Of a DNA stretch of 64,000 nucleotides, positions 1 to 8,509 are shown piece after piece (position 1 is the stretch's first letter; every line of letters begins with the position of its first letter). Below the pieces are notes generated by a model. The model was not told the DNA's origin and ran no database searches. It worked only from the letters and a program-made list of their open reading frames with translations. The position numbers and the translations under genes are program-made. Source of the DNA: Bacillota bacterium (GTDB lineage: Bacteria; Bacillota; Clostridia; Oscillospirales; Acutalibacteraceae); contig JAEZGM010000002.1 in assembly GCA_023416955.1 (NCBI GenBank), positions 100,375-164,374 on the forward strand, read 5' to 3'.

Positions 1-1113
1 AGCAGCTCAGCTTCTTTGCCGGAAAGCAGCGCGATCAGTTCGGAGCCGGTTTCCTCCGTCCCCGCCGAGCCGCAGATTCCGGCTGTGGAAGGCATTTTTT
101 CAGCTTACGGTAAACAGGCATGGGAAAAAATGCAGACCATGACGCTGAAAGAAAAGGTCGGGCAGGTTTTCCTGTTTCGCTGCCCCGACACTGGCGCGGC
201 GGAAACGGCAGCCAAATACCAGCCGGGCGGTTACTGCCTGATGGCCTCGAACTTTCAGGGCCAGACCACCGCACAGGTGCAAAATCTGCTGAAATCCGTT
301 CAGCAGGCGAGCAAAATCAACATGATTCTTACCTGTGATGAGGAAGGTGGCACCGTTGTGCGCGTCAGTAAATTTCCCGCGCTTGCCAAAACGCCTTTTC
401 GTTCGCCGCAGTCTGTGTTTCGTTCCGGCGGTATGGAGGGCATCACCAATGATACGGTCAAAAAGGCAAAGCTGCTCAAAAGCCTTGGGTTGAATCTGAA
501 TCTGGCTCCGGTCAGCGATGTATCCACGAATCAGTCCGATTTTATCTACGCCCGTTCCTTCGGAAAAGATGCGGAAAAAACCGCCAAATTTGTGGAAACC
601 TCCGTGAAAGCCTATAATAGCCAGAAGTTTTCGAGCACGCTCAAGCACTTCCCGGGTTACGGGAATAACAAAGATACCCACACGGGCATTGCCTATGACA
701 ACCGCAGCTACGAAACGTTTGAAAAATCCGATTTTCTGCCGTTTGAGGCGGGAATTCAGGCAGGAGCCCAATGTGTTCTGGTATCGCACAATATTGTAAA
801 AAGCATGGACGCGCAGGAGCCTGCTTCGCTTTCCCCGAAGGTGCATCAAATTCTGCGGGACAAGCTCGGTTTTACCGGAATTATCATTACGGACGATTTG
901 GTGATGGGTGCAATCCGCGACTTCACCGACGGGAAAAATCCATGTAAGTCCGCATTTCTCGCGGGAAACGATATGCTGCTTTCGTCCAATATTGATGAGG
1001 ATTTTAGCGCGCTCTATTCCGCCGTGCTGGACGGAAGTATCTCGGAGACGCGGCTGAATGAGAGCGTTCAGCGCGTTCTGGCGTGGAAGTACACGATGGG
1101 AATTGTTTCTTAA
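1..1113 (+). CDS. Glycoside hydrolase family 3 (beta-N-acetylhexosaminidase-like), 5' partial
   Basis: The frame is open from the first base, so the true start and probably a signal or lipoprotein peptide lie upstream of the window. What is visible begins with a Ser/Pro/Glu-rich linker and continues as a single GH3 N-terminal barrel of about 335 residues. The NagZ-type loop KHFPGYG followed by DTH (about residues 205-217 from the TTG at 16) matches the KHFPGHG...DSH motif that supplies the general acid/base His, and ITDDLVMGA carries the family's nucleophile Asp. NagZ-type GH3 enzymes remove N-acetylglucosamine from peptidoglycan or muropeptides. The linker suggests that this one acts outside the membrane, which is an inference. 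The phosphatase gene follows after 9 bp, so the two are probably co-transcribed. Confidence 0.88.
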   Translation, partial: SSSASLPESSAISSEPVSSVPAEPQIPAVEGIFSAYGKQAWEKMQTMTLKEKVGQVFLFRCPDTGAAETAAKYQPGGYCLMASNFQGQTTAQVQNLLKSVQQASKINMILTCDEEGGTVVRVSKFPALAKTPFRSPQSVFRSGGMEGITNDTVKKAKLLKSLGLNLNLAPVSDVSTNQSDFIYARSFGKDAEKTAKFVETSVKAYNSQKFSSTLKHFPGYGNNKDTHTGIAYDNRSYETFEKSDFLPFEAGIQAGAQCVLVSHNIVKSMDAQEPASLSPKVHQILRDKLGFTGIIITDDLVMGAIRDFTDGKNPCKSAFLAGNDMLLSSNIDEDFSALYSAVLDGSISETRLNESVQRVLAWKYTMGIVS

Positions 1114-1122
1114 GGGGGAATC

Positions 1123-1818
1123 GTGATGAAGATGAGAAGAATCAAGCTTGTGCATACGATGAATACGCGCGACTTAGGCGGCTACCCGCTTGGAAGCTCC
1201 GGCGCTACCCGTTTCGGCAGGATCCTGCGCAGCGACGCGCCGTGTGAATTGGTGCCGGAGGAGGTGCAGTACCTGAAAGAATTCGGCGTACGTACGGCAA
1301 TTGACCTGCGTTCCCCGGCAGAAGCAGAATACAGGCCGTGTTCTTTGCAAAATACGGACGGCATTTCCTATCGCCATATTCCGTTTGCCATAGGAAACCG
1401 CACGCCAGTTTCGGCGGAAGAAGTGCCGCTTCTGTATTGGAAAATCGTGACGGATTATTCCGCTATGAGCCGGATTATGAAATCCATTGCGGAAGAACCG
1501 GAAACGGTACTCTTTTTCTGCTCCGCCGGTAAAGACAGAACCGGGGTGGTAGCGGCGCTGCTGCTTCTACACACCGGGGTCGCGCGGGAAGATATTTTAG
1601 CGGATTATCAGATTTCCTACACCTATATCCGTCCCGTAATCGAAGCAATCCGCGCGAAAGATCAGAAGCTTCCATCGTTTTACGGGCGCTCCGACATGGA
1701 ATATATGGACGCCCTGCTCGACAGGTTTCAGGAGGTGTACGGTTCCTCCGAACATTATTTTGAAGAGATCGGTTTGACGGAGCAGGAGCGCGCAATATTA
1801 AAACAAAAGTTAATATAG
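1123..1818 (+). CDS. Tyrosine/dual-specificity protein phosphatase family protein
   Basis: This 231-residue protein has the Cys-based phosphatase loop CSAGKDRTG (nucleophile Cys near residue 133, Arg six residues on) and the N-terminal TRDLGGY element typical of the bacterial Y_phosphatase3 group, which includes secreted tyrosine phosphatases and phosphoinositide phosphatases. No signal peptide is visible, so it is probably cytoplasmic. The start is GTG at 1123, preceded by a GGGGGAA ribosome site; an in-frame ATG follows directly. It lies 9 bp after the GH3 gene, but no functional link is evident. The substrate cannot be predicted. Confidence 0.82.
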   Translation: MMKMRRIKLVHTMNTRDLGGYPLGSSGATRFGRILRSDAPCELVPEEVQYLKEFGVRTAIDLRSPAEAEYRPCSLQNTDGISYRHIPFAIGNRTPVSAEEVPLLYWKIVTDYSAMSRIMKSIAEEPETVLFFCSAGKDRTGVVAALLLLHTGVAREDILADYQISYTYIRPVIEAIRAKDQKLPSFYGRSDMEYMDALLDRFQEVYGSSEHYFEEIGLTEQERAILKQKLI

Positions 1819-1947
1819 TGATATAAATATACTTTTAGTATATTTTAATTTCCCCATCTGCATAAAATTTTGCTATTATTCCGCTGAAAGTATAAAATAA
1901 TACTGTTTGGTTAATAAAATGAAGATATAAAAAGGAGGTTTACTATT

Positions 1948-2355
1948 TTGAATTTATCAGATTTAGAGAAAGAACTGCTCAAAGAAATCCGTGACGAAGA
2001 CCGCTTCCCGATTGTGCGGCTGGAGCTGCACAGTTCGGAGGAAGAGGAACTTGTTAATATTGCGCTCAACTATGCGCGCATCACCGACCCGCAGGACAGC
2101 ATGGAAACGGTGAGGGCACGCGGCGAAGCGCTGCGCGGCCTGATGGAAAAGGGACTGGTGTTCATTGATTATACCGTGAGAATCTGGGTATCCGGCGATT
2201 ACGACGTTTACTATAGAAGCAATATTTACGAGCTGCTCTGCCATACCGTTATGGAGGGTGCGAAACAGCCCGGCGCGCTGTTCAACCTGCCCTACTTGCG
2301 CAAGGGGTACGCCAGTCTGACCCGCCGGGGCGAAAAGACCGCCGCCACGCTGTAA
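1948..2355 (+). CDS. Hypothetical protein, 135 aa
   Basis: A small acidic, soluble protein read from a TTG codon at 1948 behind a strong AAAGGAGG site (1931-1938, spacing 9). The sequence is largely helical in character with many Glu residues in the N-terminal half, and it has no signal peptide, membrane segment or motif I recognise. A long 5' intergenic region and a pair of strong terminators (2357-2445) make it a single-gene unit. The codon use resembles that of the neighbours. Function unknown. Confidence 0.7.
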   Translation: MNLSDLEKELLKEIRDEDRFPIVRLELHSSEEEELVNIALNYARITDPQDSMETVRARGEALRGLMEKGLVFIDYTVRIWVSGDYDVYYRSNIYELLCHTVMEGAKQPGALFNLPYLRKGYASLTRRGEKTAATL

Positions 2356-2356
2356 A

Positions 2357-2400
2357 AAAGAGAGCTTTGCGAATGAAAATTCATTTGCAAAGCTCTCTTT
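2357..2400. terminator. Hairpin terminator, first of a pair
   Basis: A perfect 14-bp stem (aaagagagctttgc at 2357-2370 with its complement at 2387-2400) with further pairing in the loop, immediately after the stop of the 135-aa gene. It has A-rich and T-rich flanks and can act on either strand. Confidence 0.75.
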
Positions 2401-2403
2401 ATC

Positions 2404-2445
2404 AAAAACTGCTTGTGGGCATCTTCAAACCCACAAGCAGTTTTT
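2404..2445. terminator. Bidirectional intrinsic terminator, second of a pair
   Basis: A perfect 16-bp stem (aaaaactgcttgtggg at 2404-2419 and its complement at 2430-2445) with an A-tract on one side and a T-tract on the other. It lies between the convergent 135-aa gene and the XRE regulator and can serve both. Confidence 0.85.
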
Positions 2446-2513
2446 CTGGGCCGGCCGGTATATTGATTCAATGTGCGGCAGGCCGTTGCATTTTACGGTT
2501 TCCATGTTATACT

Positions 2514-3218
2514 TTATTTATGCTCTTTTTTCGCGCCCATCTGAACTTCCGCATTTTGAACCAGATTAAAAAGGGAAGAAGAGAACAGCGGGTATTCAGC
2601 GGAAAGCTTTTCCGGCGACAAAGCCGACATTTCACCCTTGTCCATCCCTTTTAAATCGTCCACATCTTCACCTTGTGCAAGGCACTCGGCGTTGGAAAGC
2701 GCAATCTCCTGCGCCGCACCGGCGCGCCCGCTGCTCAGCTTCAGCGGAACGGAAAACATACCTTGCGGGTTTTTGGGATTGGCGGAATACAAAAGGCGGA
2801 ATACCCTGTATACCGTCAGGTTCAGGTACGACGAAACCTCGGCGGTCAGCGCTTTGCTGCCACACTTTTGCAGAATGCTGTAGATAATGTTCAGCGAATT
2901 GGCGATCAGCTTTTTATTCAGCACGGGCAGCAGGCTGCCCTTCAAAACATTTTCTTTTCCCATCGCGTCCGGTTCAGGAATTTCGTCCACCGTAATGGTG
3001 GCCCCGTTGCGCTGGGGGGTTCTGCCCAGCAGGTAATCACAGGAAACTTCGTAAAAATCAGCCGCGCGTACTACAAAATCAAGGCCGCACGCACGGATTC
3101 CTTTTTCGTAGTGCGACAAAAGAGCCTGAGAAACCTCCAGTTCCTCAGCCGCTTTTTTCTGACTTAATCCGCGCTCTTTCCGCAGTAATGTAATAATTCT
3201 GGGAAAATCGTTGTTCAT
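2514..3218 (-). CDS. XRE-family transcriptional regulator with long C-terminal domain
   Basis: The N-terminal 60-65 residues form a Cro/C1-type helix-turn-helix: a run of RGLSQKKAAEELEVSQALLSH leads into an invariant-type YEKG and a YLLGRT exit typical of the family. The remaining 165 residues are a helical domain I do not recognise, which could be a ligand or protein-interaction module. The protein is 234 aa and starts with ATG at 3218. It is transcribed away from the histidine phosphatase gene with a 160-bp divergent region between them. Its target is unknown; autoregulation from that region is plausible but not shown. Confidence 0.82.
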   Translation of the reverse strand: MNNDFPRIITLLRKERGLSQKKAAEELEVSQALLSHYEKGIRACGLDFVVRAADFYEVSCDYLLGRTPQRNGATITVDEIPEPDAMGKENVLKGSLLPVLNKKLIANSLNIIYSILQKCGSKALTAEVSSYLNLTVYRVFRLLYSANPKNPQGMFSVPLKLSSGRAGAAQEIALSNAECLAQGEDVDDLKGMDKGEMSALSPEKLSAEYPLFSSSLFNLVQNAEVQMGAKKEHK

Positions 3219-3377
3219 GGCTTGTAGTCCCCTGTCGAATCATGGATAATTAACGTCTTGTAAAGTATATAACAGATATAACGCTATGTAAAGCCACTAT
3301 ATATCGTGCTTATTGAAGAACGGCTGCTATGTATCTAGTCGTTTTTACAGGTAATTGACAAATAAAGGAGTATTTGT

Positions 3378-4082
3378 ATGAAGTCCTACACCATTCATCT
3401 GATCCGCCACGGTCTTGCTGAAGGAAACGCGCTGGGGCAATACATCGGCAGCACCGATTCCCCGCTTGCGCCGCAGGGCATTTCCCGGCTGCGTGAGCTG
3501 AAAGCGCGCGGCAGCTACCCGACGGCACAGGTGTATTTTACCAGCCCGCTCAAGCGCTGCATTCAAACGCTCGACGTGCTGTACCCCGGGGCGCAGCCGG
3601 TTGTGATCAATGATTTTCGCGAATGCGATTTTGGGGATTGGGAGGGCAAAACCGCGGACGAACTTTCCGGCGACCCCCTGTTTACGAAATGGGTCAACGG
3701 AGAGCTGTCGACGCCCCCGAACGGGGAAAGTGGCGCCACCGCAATGCAGCGGGCCTGTGCCGCGTTTGAAAAGATTGTGGACAGCATGATGCACTCCGGT
3801 ACGACCAGCGCCGTCATTGTGGCGCACGGCGGTACGCTGATGTCGATTCTGTCCGCCTACGGTCTGCCGCGCGCGGATTTTTACGACTGGATGACGGAAA
3901 GCGGCTGCGGCTATTCGCTGCGCGTGACCCCGGGGCTCTGGATGCGCTCAATGGTGGCGGAAGCTTACGCAACGCTGCCGGGCGGGGAATCCGAGGAGCC
4001 GGACGAGCAGAAGCTTGTTATTGACCTTGCCCGCGAGGCCGCGGAACATGCTTTCGGAAAAAAAGATGAAGAGAAGCCTTGA
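3378..4082 (+). CDS. Histidine phosphatase family protein (phosphoglycerate mutase-like)
   Basis: The protein opens with IRHGLAEGN, where the RHG motif (residues 10-12) holds the phospho-accepting His. ECDFGDWEGK supplies the typical acidic residue and VIVAHGGTL the second catalytic His (near residue 155). This fold covers cofactor-dependent phosphoglycerate mutases, fructose-2,6-bisphosphatase and alpha-ribazole phosphatase (CobC). At 234 aa with an extended acidic C-terminus it could be any of the small-molecule phosphatases, and no cobalamin genes lie nearby to support CobC. A clear AAAGGAG site precedes the ATG at 3378. Its stop codon overlaps the -35 box of the leuA promoter. Confidence 0.85.
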   Translation: MKSYTIHLIRHGLAEGNALGQYIGSTDSPLAPQGISRLRELKARGSYPTAQVYFTSPLKRCIQTLDVLYPGAQPVVINDFRECDFGDWEGKTADELSGDPLFTKWVNGELSTPPNGESGATAMQRACAAFEKIVDSMMHSGTTSAVIVAHGGTLMSILSAYGLPRADFYDWMTESGCGYSLRVTPGLWMRSMVAEAYATLPGGESEEPDEQKLVIDLAREAAEHAFGKKDEEKP

Positions 4083-4107
4083 CAAGCGTATATTCATAAA
4101 ATATAAT
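4079..4107 (+). promoter_or_regulatory. Consensus sigma-A promoter for the leuA leader
   Basis: TTGACA (4079-4084), exactly 17 bp, then TATAAT (4102-4107): a perfect match to the vegetative consensus. It lies just upstream of the T-box leader, and the -35 overlaps the stop codon of the preceding gene. Confidence 0.85.
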
Positions 4108-4139
4108 GAGTATTAATTTAACACGTTAATTAAATACCA

Positions 4140-4414
4140 TTGACAGGCAATGAAGGGAACAAGACATCAGCGGATATCCTCCAGAGAACCGGCGGTCGGT
4201 GCGAGCCGGTGAATCTGCTTATGTGTATAGCTCATCCCGGAGCCGCCGTTTCGATGCAGACAATGCCAGAAACGGACGCAGCGGCAGCGTTACAGGCCGG
4301 GGCCTTGATTAGAGGCTGACGAGGGTTTCCGCAAAGCGGAACCGAATTTGGGTGGTACCACGAATGAGTTTGTTCGTCCCAAGAACAGCGTTTGCTGTTC
4401 TTGGGACTTTTTTT
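4140..4414 (+). ncRNA. T-box leader (leucine-type) of leuAB
   Basis: The conserved T-box core gggtggtaccacg is at 4350-4362. The antiterminator bulge reads UGGU, which matches a tRNA discriminator base A, as in tRNA-Leu. The upstream Stem I region includes a CTC triplet near 4230 as the likely leucine specifier codon, inferred from the downstream genes. The leader ends in a strong intrinsic terminator (stem 4376-4389/4394-4407, then seven T). Uncharged tRNA-Leu would stabilise the antiterminator and let transcription enter leuA. The specifier loop was assigned by eye, so the leader class is sure and the codon less so. Confidence 0.92.
4376..4414 (+). terminator. T-box terminator hairpin
   Basis: gtcccaagaacagc pairs perfectly with its complement around a GTTT loop and is followed by TTTTTTT. 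This is the regulated terminator of the leucine T-box leader; its 5' arm lies just after the T-box sequence, as required for the competing antiterminator. Confidence 0.9.
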
Positions 4415-4444
4415 ATTTCATTATCAAGATAGGAGTGTTTGACC

Positions 4445-6214
4445 ATGTACGCAGGCTGCAAAAAGTATATTCCGTTTCAGCCGATTTCCCTTCCCGACCG
4501 CCAATGGCCCGACCGTGTGATTGACAAAGCGCCCGTTTGGTGCAGCGTTGACCTGCGCGACGGAAATCAGGCGCTGATTGACCCGATGAATCTGGAAGAA
4601 AAGCTGCTTTTTTTTCAAACGCTGGTGGACATCGGCTTCAAGGAGATCGAAGTCGGGTTTCCGTCCGCTTCAGAAACGGAGTATGAAATCCTGCGTACCC
4701 TGATTGAACGCGGCCTGATCCCGGACGACGTGACGATTCAGGTACTCGTGCAGGCGCGCCCGCATCTCATTCAAAAGACGTTTGAAGCGATCCGCGGCGC
4801 GAAGAATGTCATTGTGCATTTCTACAATTCCACTTCGACTCTGCAGCGAAAAGTGGTTTTTCACACGGATATGCAGGGCGTGATCGATATTGCGGTTGAG
4901 GGCGCAAAGCTCATCAAACGCCTGACTGATGAGGAAGTGCAGAGGGGCGGCGCGAATATTCGCTATGAATATTCGCCGGAAAGCTTTTCCGGAACGGAAA
5001 TTGATAACGCGGTGCTGATTTGCGAAAAAGTAATGGAAGCGCTGCAGCCCACGCCGGAAAAGAAGCTGATTCTCAATCTTCCCAATACGGTGGAGGGCAG
5101 TACCCCGAACTGCCACGCCGATCAGATTGAGTATTTCTGCCGCCATATCAAAAACCGTGAAAGTGTGATTATCAGCCTGCACCCGCACAATGACCGCGGC
5201 ACCGCGACCGCAGCGACAGAGCTTGGGCTGCTGGCGGGCGCCGACCGCGTGGAGGGCACGCTGTTCGGCAACGGGGAACGCACCGGGAACGCGGATATTA
5301 TGGTAGTAGCTATGAATCTATATTCGCAGGGTATTGACCCGAAGCTTGATTTTTCCCGAATCCGCGATGTTCGCGACGTGTATGAGCGGTGCACAAAAAT
5401 GAAAGTGCACGAGCGTCACCCTTACGCCGGCGACCTTGTGTTTACCGCGTTTTCCGGTTCGCATCAGGATGCGATTAAAAAAGGCGTTGACTATATGGCA
5501 CAGAGCAAATCGGAGTACTGGGAAGTTCCCTATCTGCCGATTGACCCGGCGGACGTCGGGCGCGCCTACGAGCCGATTATCCGCATCAACAGCCAGTCGG
5601 GCAAGGGCGGCGCGGCGTTTGTCATGCAGCAGAATTTCGGTTACGAAATGCCCAAGGCAATGCACCCGGAATTCGGAACGGCGGTGAAAAACGCCTGCGA
5701 CGCGGCGGGCCGCGAGCTGAAGCCAGAGGAAATCTTTGAGATTTTCCGGAAAGAATACCTCGAAATCAGCACGCCCTACAACCTCAAGCAGTATACACTT
5801 CATGAAGAAAACGATATTACCGAAAATACGCAGGTGCATTTTGAGGGCGTCCTCCGTTTCCGGCACGAAGACCATCCTGTCAGCGCGTGCGGCAACGGTC
5901 CGGTCAGCGCGTTCTTCCGCGCCATTGCGGGAGTCGGCATCATGGACTTTCAATTTGTTACTTACAGTGAACACGCGATTTCCGCCGGAGCGGACTCCAA
6001 GGCGGTCTCTTACATTCATCTGACCGCGCCGGACGGCAGCGACGTTTTTGGCGTGGGGGTCGACAATAATATCAGTCTGGCGTCCATCAAGGGAATTATC
6101 TGTGCCGTGAACCGCGCGCAGGCAAAGATCGAAAACTACGTCCATGACAAGCAGAATATTCACGGCACTGACGTAAACCGCGCACAGGTAAAACAGGAAA
6201 GGGAGAAACTGTAA
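4445..6214 (+). CDS. leuA: 2-isopropylmalate synthase (LeuA type 2)
   Basis: Catalyses the first committed step of leucine synthesis, condensing acetyl-CoA with 2-oxoisovalerate. The N-terminus (KYIPFQPISLPDRQWPD, then WCSVDLRDGNQAL) is diagnostic of the longer type-2 LeuA family. The HMGL-like TIM barrel runs to about residue 330 with the metal-binding HPHNDRG, and a C-terminal LeuA dimer/allosteric domain (about 430-560) would bind leucine for feedback inhibition. ATG at 4445 is chosen over an in-frame TTG at 4439 because AGGAG at 4431-4435 has ideal spacing to it. leuB follows after 1 bp. Expression is controlled by the T-box leader. Confidence 0.96.
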   Translation: MYAGCKKYIPFQPISLPDRQWPDRVIDKAPVWCSVDLRDGNQALIDPMNLEEKLLFFQTLVDIGFKEIEVGFPSASETEYEILRTLIERGLIPDDVTIQVLVQARPHLIQKTFEAIRGAKNVIVHFYNSTSTLQRKVVFHTDMQGVIDIAVEGAKLIKRLTDEEVQRGGANIRYEYSPESFSGTEIDNAVLICEKVMEALQPTPEKKLILNLPNTVEGSTPNCHADQIEYFCRHIKNRESVIISLHPHNDRGTATAATELGLLAGADRVEGTLFGNGERTGNADIMVVAMNLYSQGIDPKLDFSRIRDVRDVYERCTKMKVHERHPYAGDLVFTAFSGSHQDAIKKGVDYMAQSKSEYWEVPYLPIDPADVGRAYEPIIRINSQSGKGGAAFVMQQNFGYEMPKAMHPEFGTAVKNACDAAGRELKPEEIFEIFRKEYLEISTPYNLKQYTLHEENDITENTQVHFEGVLRFRHEDHPVSACGNGPVSAFFRAIAGVGIMDFQFVTYSEHAISAGADSKAVSYIHLTAPDGSDVFGVGVDNNISLASIKGIICAVNRAQAKIENYVHDKQNIHGTDVNRAQVKQEREKL

Positions 6215-6215
6215 A

Positions 6216-7289
6216 ATGAAAGAATATCATATTGTTCTGCTCAAGGGCGACGGCATCGGGCCGGAAATCGTGACACAGGCGGTAAAGGTTTTGCGGCGTG
6301 TTACCAAAAAATTCGGATTTTTCATGCAGTTCGAAGACGCGCTGCTGGGCGGTTGTGCCATTGACGCTGTCGGGGTCCCGCTCCCGCAGGCAACGATGGA
6401 AAGGTGCAAAGCGGCGGATTCTACTCTGCTCGGCGCGGTCGGCGGCCCAAAGTGGGATTCGCTGCCCGGAAACGGCAGACCGGAAGCCGGTCTGCTCGGA
6501 ATCCGCAGTGCACTGGGGCTGTTCGCAAACCTGCGCCCGGCGGTTATTTTTGAGCCGCTGCGCGCCGCCTCCCCGCTAAAGCCTGAAATCATCGGGGAAG
6601 CGCTCGACATTATGGTTGTGCGTGAGCTGACGGGCGGCATCTACTTTGGCGAGCGCGGGAGCAAAACAGTGGACGGGGTGCAGGCCGCCTATGATACAGA
6701 GCAGTACTCCGTTCCGGAGGTCGAGCGAATTGCCCGTGTAGGCTTTGAAATGGCAAAGAAACGCGGCGGCAGGCTGTGCAGTGTGGATAAAGCCAATGTG
6801 CTGGAATCCTCCCGTCTGTGGCGCGCCACGGTTGCCCGCATCGGAAAAGAAGAGTACCCCGAAATTGAGCTGTCCAATATGTATGTGGACAACTGTGCCA
6901 TGCAGCTGGTGCGCAATCCAAAGCAGTTTGACGTCATCGTAACCTCCAATATGTTCGGCGATATTCTATCCGACGAAGCCTCCATGATCAGCGGTTCCAT
7001 CGGAATGCTGGCGTCCGCCAGCCTCGGCAGCGGCAAGGCCGGGCTATATGAACCAATTCACGGTTCCGCACCCGATATTGCCGGAACGGATACGGCGAAC
7101 CCGCTCGCCACCATTCTGTCCGCCGCCATGATGCTCCGCTATTCGCTGAACGAACCGCAGGCGGCGCAGGCGATTGAAACCGCTGTTTCAGAAGTGTTGA
7201 AATCCGCCCGTACGCCGGATATCTGGGCAGAGGGCTTCCGGAAGGTCGGCTGTGAAGAAATAGGCGAGCTGGTCAGCGGACTAATTTAG
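6216..7289 (+). CDS. leuB: 3-isopropylmalate dehydrogenase
   Basis: Oxidatively decarboxylates 3-isopropylmalate with NAD+ in leucine synthesis. The 357-residue protein is full length for the family and shows KGDGIGPEI at the N-terminus, the substrate-binding arginines in the RSALGLFANLRP region, VDKANVL, the metal-binding DILSDEAS, and the NAD-binding GLYEPIHGSAPDIAG. It starts 1 bp after the leuA stop with its ribosome site inside leuA, so the two are translated from one message. The isopropylmalate isomerase genes (leuCD), usually in the same operon, are not in this window. Confidence 0.96.
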   Translation: MKEYHIVLLKGDGIGPEIVTQAVKVLRRVTKKFGFFMQFEDALLGGCAIDAVGVPLPQATMERCKAADSTLLGAVGGPKWDSLPGNGRPEAGLLGIRSALGLFANLRPAVIFEPLRAASPLKPEIIGEALDIMVVRELTGGIYFGERGSKTVDGVQAAYDTEQYSVPEVERIARVGFEMAKKRGGRLCSVDKANVLESSRLWRATVARIGKEEYPEIELSNMYVDNCAMQLVRNPKQFDVIVTSNMFGDILSDEASMISGSIGMLASASLGSGKAGLYEPIHGSAPDIAGTDTANPLATILSAAMMLRYSLNEPQAAQAIETAVSEVLKSARTPDIWAEGFRKVGCEEIGELVSGLI

Positions 7290-7315
7290 TTTTACTCCGG
7301 AAGGGAATCTTCATC

Positions 7316-7357
7316 AAAAAAGCACACTAGGCCGAATTATGGCCGGGTGTGCTTTTT
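7316..7357 (+). terminator. Terminator after leuB
   Basis: An aaaaagcacac arm (7316-7326) and its complement (7347-7357) enclose a smaller gcc/ggc stem; the right arm ends in TTTTT. It separates leuAB from azlCD, though read-through into azlC remains possible since no separate promoter is obvious. Confidence 0.75.
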
Positions 7358-7391
7358 CGGGGAATCCGGATTATTGAAGGAGAAAAGAATA

Positions 7392-8108
7392 TTGGAAAAG
7401 GAAACATCAGCCTTTCAGAAAGGGCTGCGAGACGGATTGCCGATTTGCCTGGGATACATCAGCGTGTCGTTCGCTTTTGGCATGACCGCCACGCAGGGTG
7501 GTATGCCGGCATGGGCGGCACTGGTCATCTCCATGACAAATATGACGAGTGCGGGGCAGGTTGCGGGCGCCAACCTGATTTTGTCGGGAGGCACATACCT
7601 CGAAATTGCGGCGGCTACGCTCGTTATCAATATCCGTTATATGCTGATGTCGCTTTCGCTTTCACAGAAAGTGGACAACACCATGACCTCGCTGCAGCGT
7701 TGGGTGCTTTCGTTTGGCATCACCGATGAAGTATTTGCGGTATCCATGCAGCAGGAGGGCACGGTGACAGCGAAATATCTTTCGGGCCTGATCTTTACCC
7801 CTTATATCGGCTGGACATTGGGAACGCTTCTCGGCGCGACGGCAACGGATCTGCTGCCTGCCAGCGTGCGCACCGCGCTCGGAATAGCGATTTACGGTAT
7901 GTTTATCGCAATTATTATCCCTCCGGCGCGAAAGTCCGGCTCCGTTGCCCGGGTGGTTATTATTGCCGCCGCACTGAGCTGTCTGTTTCGCTTCACGCCC
8001 GGTTTCAGCCGCGTGTCGGGGGGGTGGGTCATGATTTTATGCGCGGTAGCGGTCTCGGCTTACGGTGCGCTGCGGTACCCCGTTCAGGAAACGGAGGAAC
8101 AACGGTGA
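7392..8108 (+). CDS. azlC: AzlC-family branched-chain amino acid permease (large subunit)
   Basis: A 238-residue membrane protein with the AzlC signature near the N-terminus (FQKGLRDGLPICLGYISVSF, then FGMTA) and about seven hydrophobic segments. With AzlD it forms the two-component exporter known from azaleucine resistance in Bacillus and from BrnFE in Corynebacterium, which expels leucine, isoleucine, valine or methionine. TTG at 7392 is chosen because AAGGAG (7377-7382) has 9-nt spacing; an upstream GTG start would lie inside the terminator. It overlaps azlD at TGATG, and placement beside leuAB fits an overflow role for branched-chain amino acids. Confidence 0.88.
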   Translation: MEKETSAFQKGLRDGLPICLGYISVSFAFGMTATQGGMPAWAALVISMTNMTSAGQVAGANLILSGGTYLEIAAATLVINIRYMLMSLSLSQKVDNTMTSLQRWVLSFGITDEVFAVSMQQEGTVTAKYLSGLIFTPYIGWTLGTLLGATATDLLPASVRTALGIAIYGMFIAIIIPPARKSGSVARVVIIAAALSCLFRFTPGFSRVSGGWVMILCAVAVSAYGALRYPVQETEEQR

Positions 8109-8434
8109 TGGGTGTGGAGCGTATTTTGATCAGTACGCTGATTATGGCGGGCGTGACTTACCTGATTCGGATGCTCCCGCTCGGCGTATTCAAGCGGAAA
8201 ATTACGAACCGGTTCGTCCGGTCGTTTCTGGCTTATGTACCCTATGCGGTGCTTGCTGCAATGACCTTTCCCGCAATTCTCTATTCTACCGCGAATGTAT
8301 ATTCGGCGGCAGCCGGGCTGTTTGCCGCGCTGCTGCTCGCTTACTGGGGCAAAGGACTGCTGACGGTGGCAGTCGGTTCGGTTGCCGTAGTTTTCTTCAC
8401 GGAGCAGGTTATGCGCGTGTTGGGGTTTATATAG
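8108..8434 (+). CDS. azlD: AzlD-family branched-chain amino acid transporter small subunit
   Basis: 108 residues with three to four transmembrane helices and the AzlD-type beginning (LISTLIMAGVTYLIRMLP, where the TYL.R.LP pattern is conserved). It partners AzlC in the exporter. The ATG at 8108 overlaps the azlC stop (TGATG), with a GGAGG site inside azlC; a GTG one codon upstream is an equally possible start. Translational coupling is expected. A strong terminator follows. Confidence 0.87.
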   Translation: MGVERILISTLIMAGVTYLIRMLPLGVFKRKITNRFVRSFLAYVPYAVLAAMTFPAILYSTANVYSAAAGLFAALLLAYWGKGLLTVAVGSVAVVFFTEQVMRVLGFI

Positions 8435-8439
8435 GAAAT

Positions 8440-8484
8440 AACAAAAGACAGGGATGCTGTTTTGCAGCGTCCCTGTCTTTTGTT
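8440..8484. terminator. Bidirectional terminator between azlD and dCMP deaminase
   Basis: aacaaaagacagggatgctg (8440-8459) pairs with the complementary sequence at 8465-8484 with one mismatch, and T/A tracts lie on both sides. It sits between convergent genes. Confidence 0.85.
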
Positions 8485-8509
8485 TGAGGCGGTAAGTATC
8501 CGCTTACGT

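Noticed and set aside
100..1155. Long minus-strand open frame opposite the GH3 gene
   Set aside because: It overlaps a clearly homologous GH3 gene, has no recognisable domain and lacks a ribosome site. It is an antisense shadow.
5318..6163. 281-codon minus-strand frame opposite leuA
   Set aside because: Antisense shadow of the conserved leuA gene.
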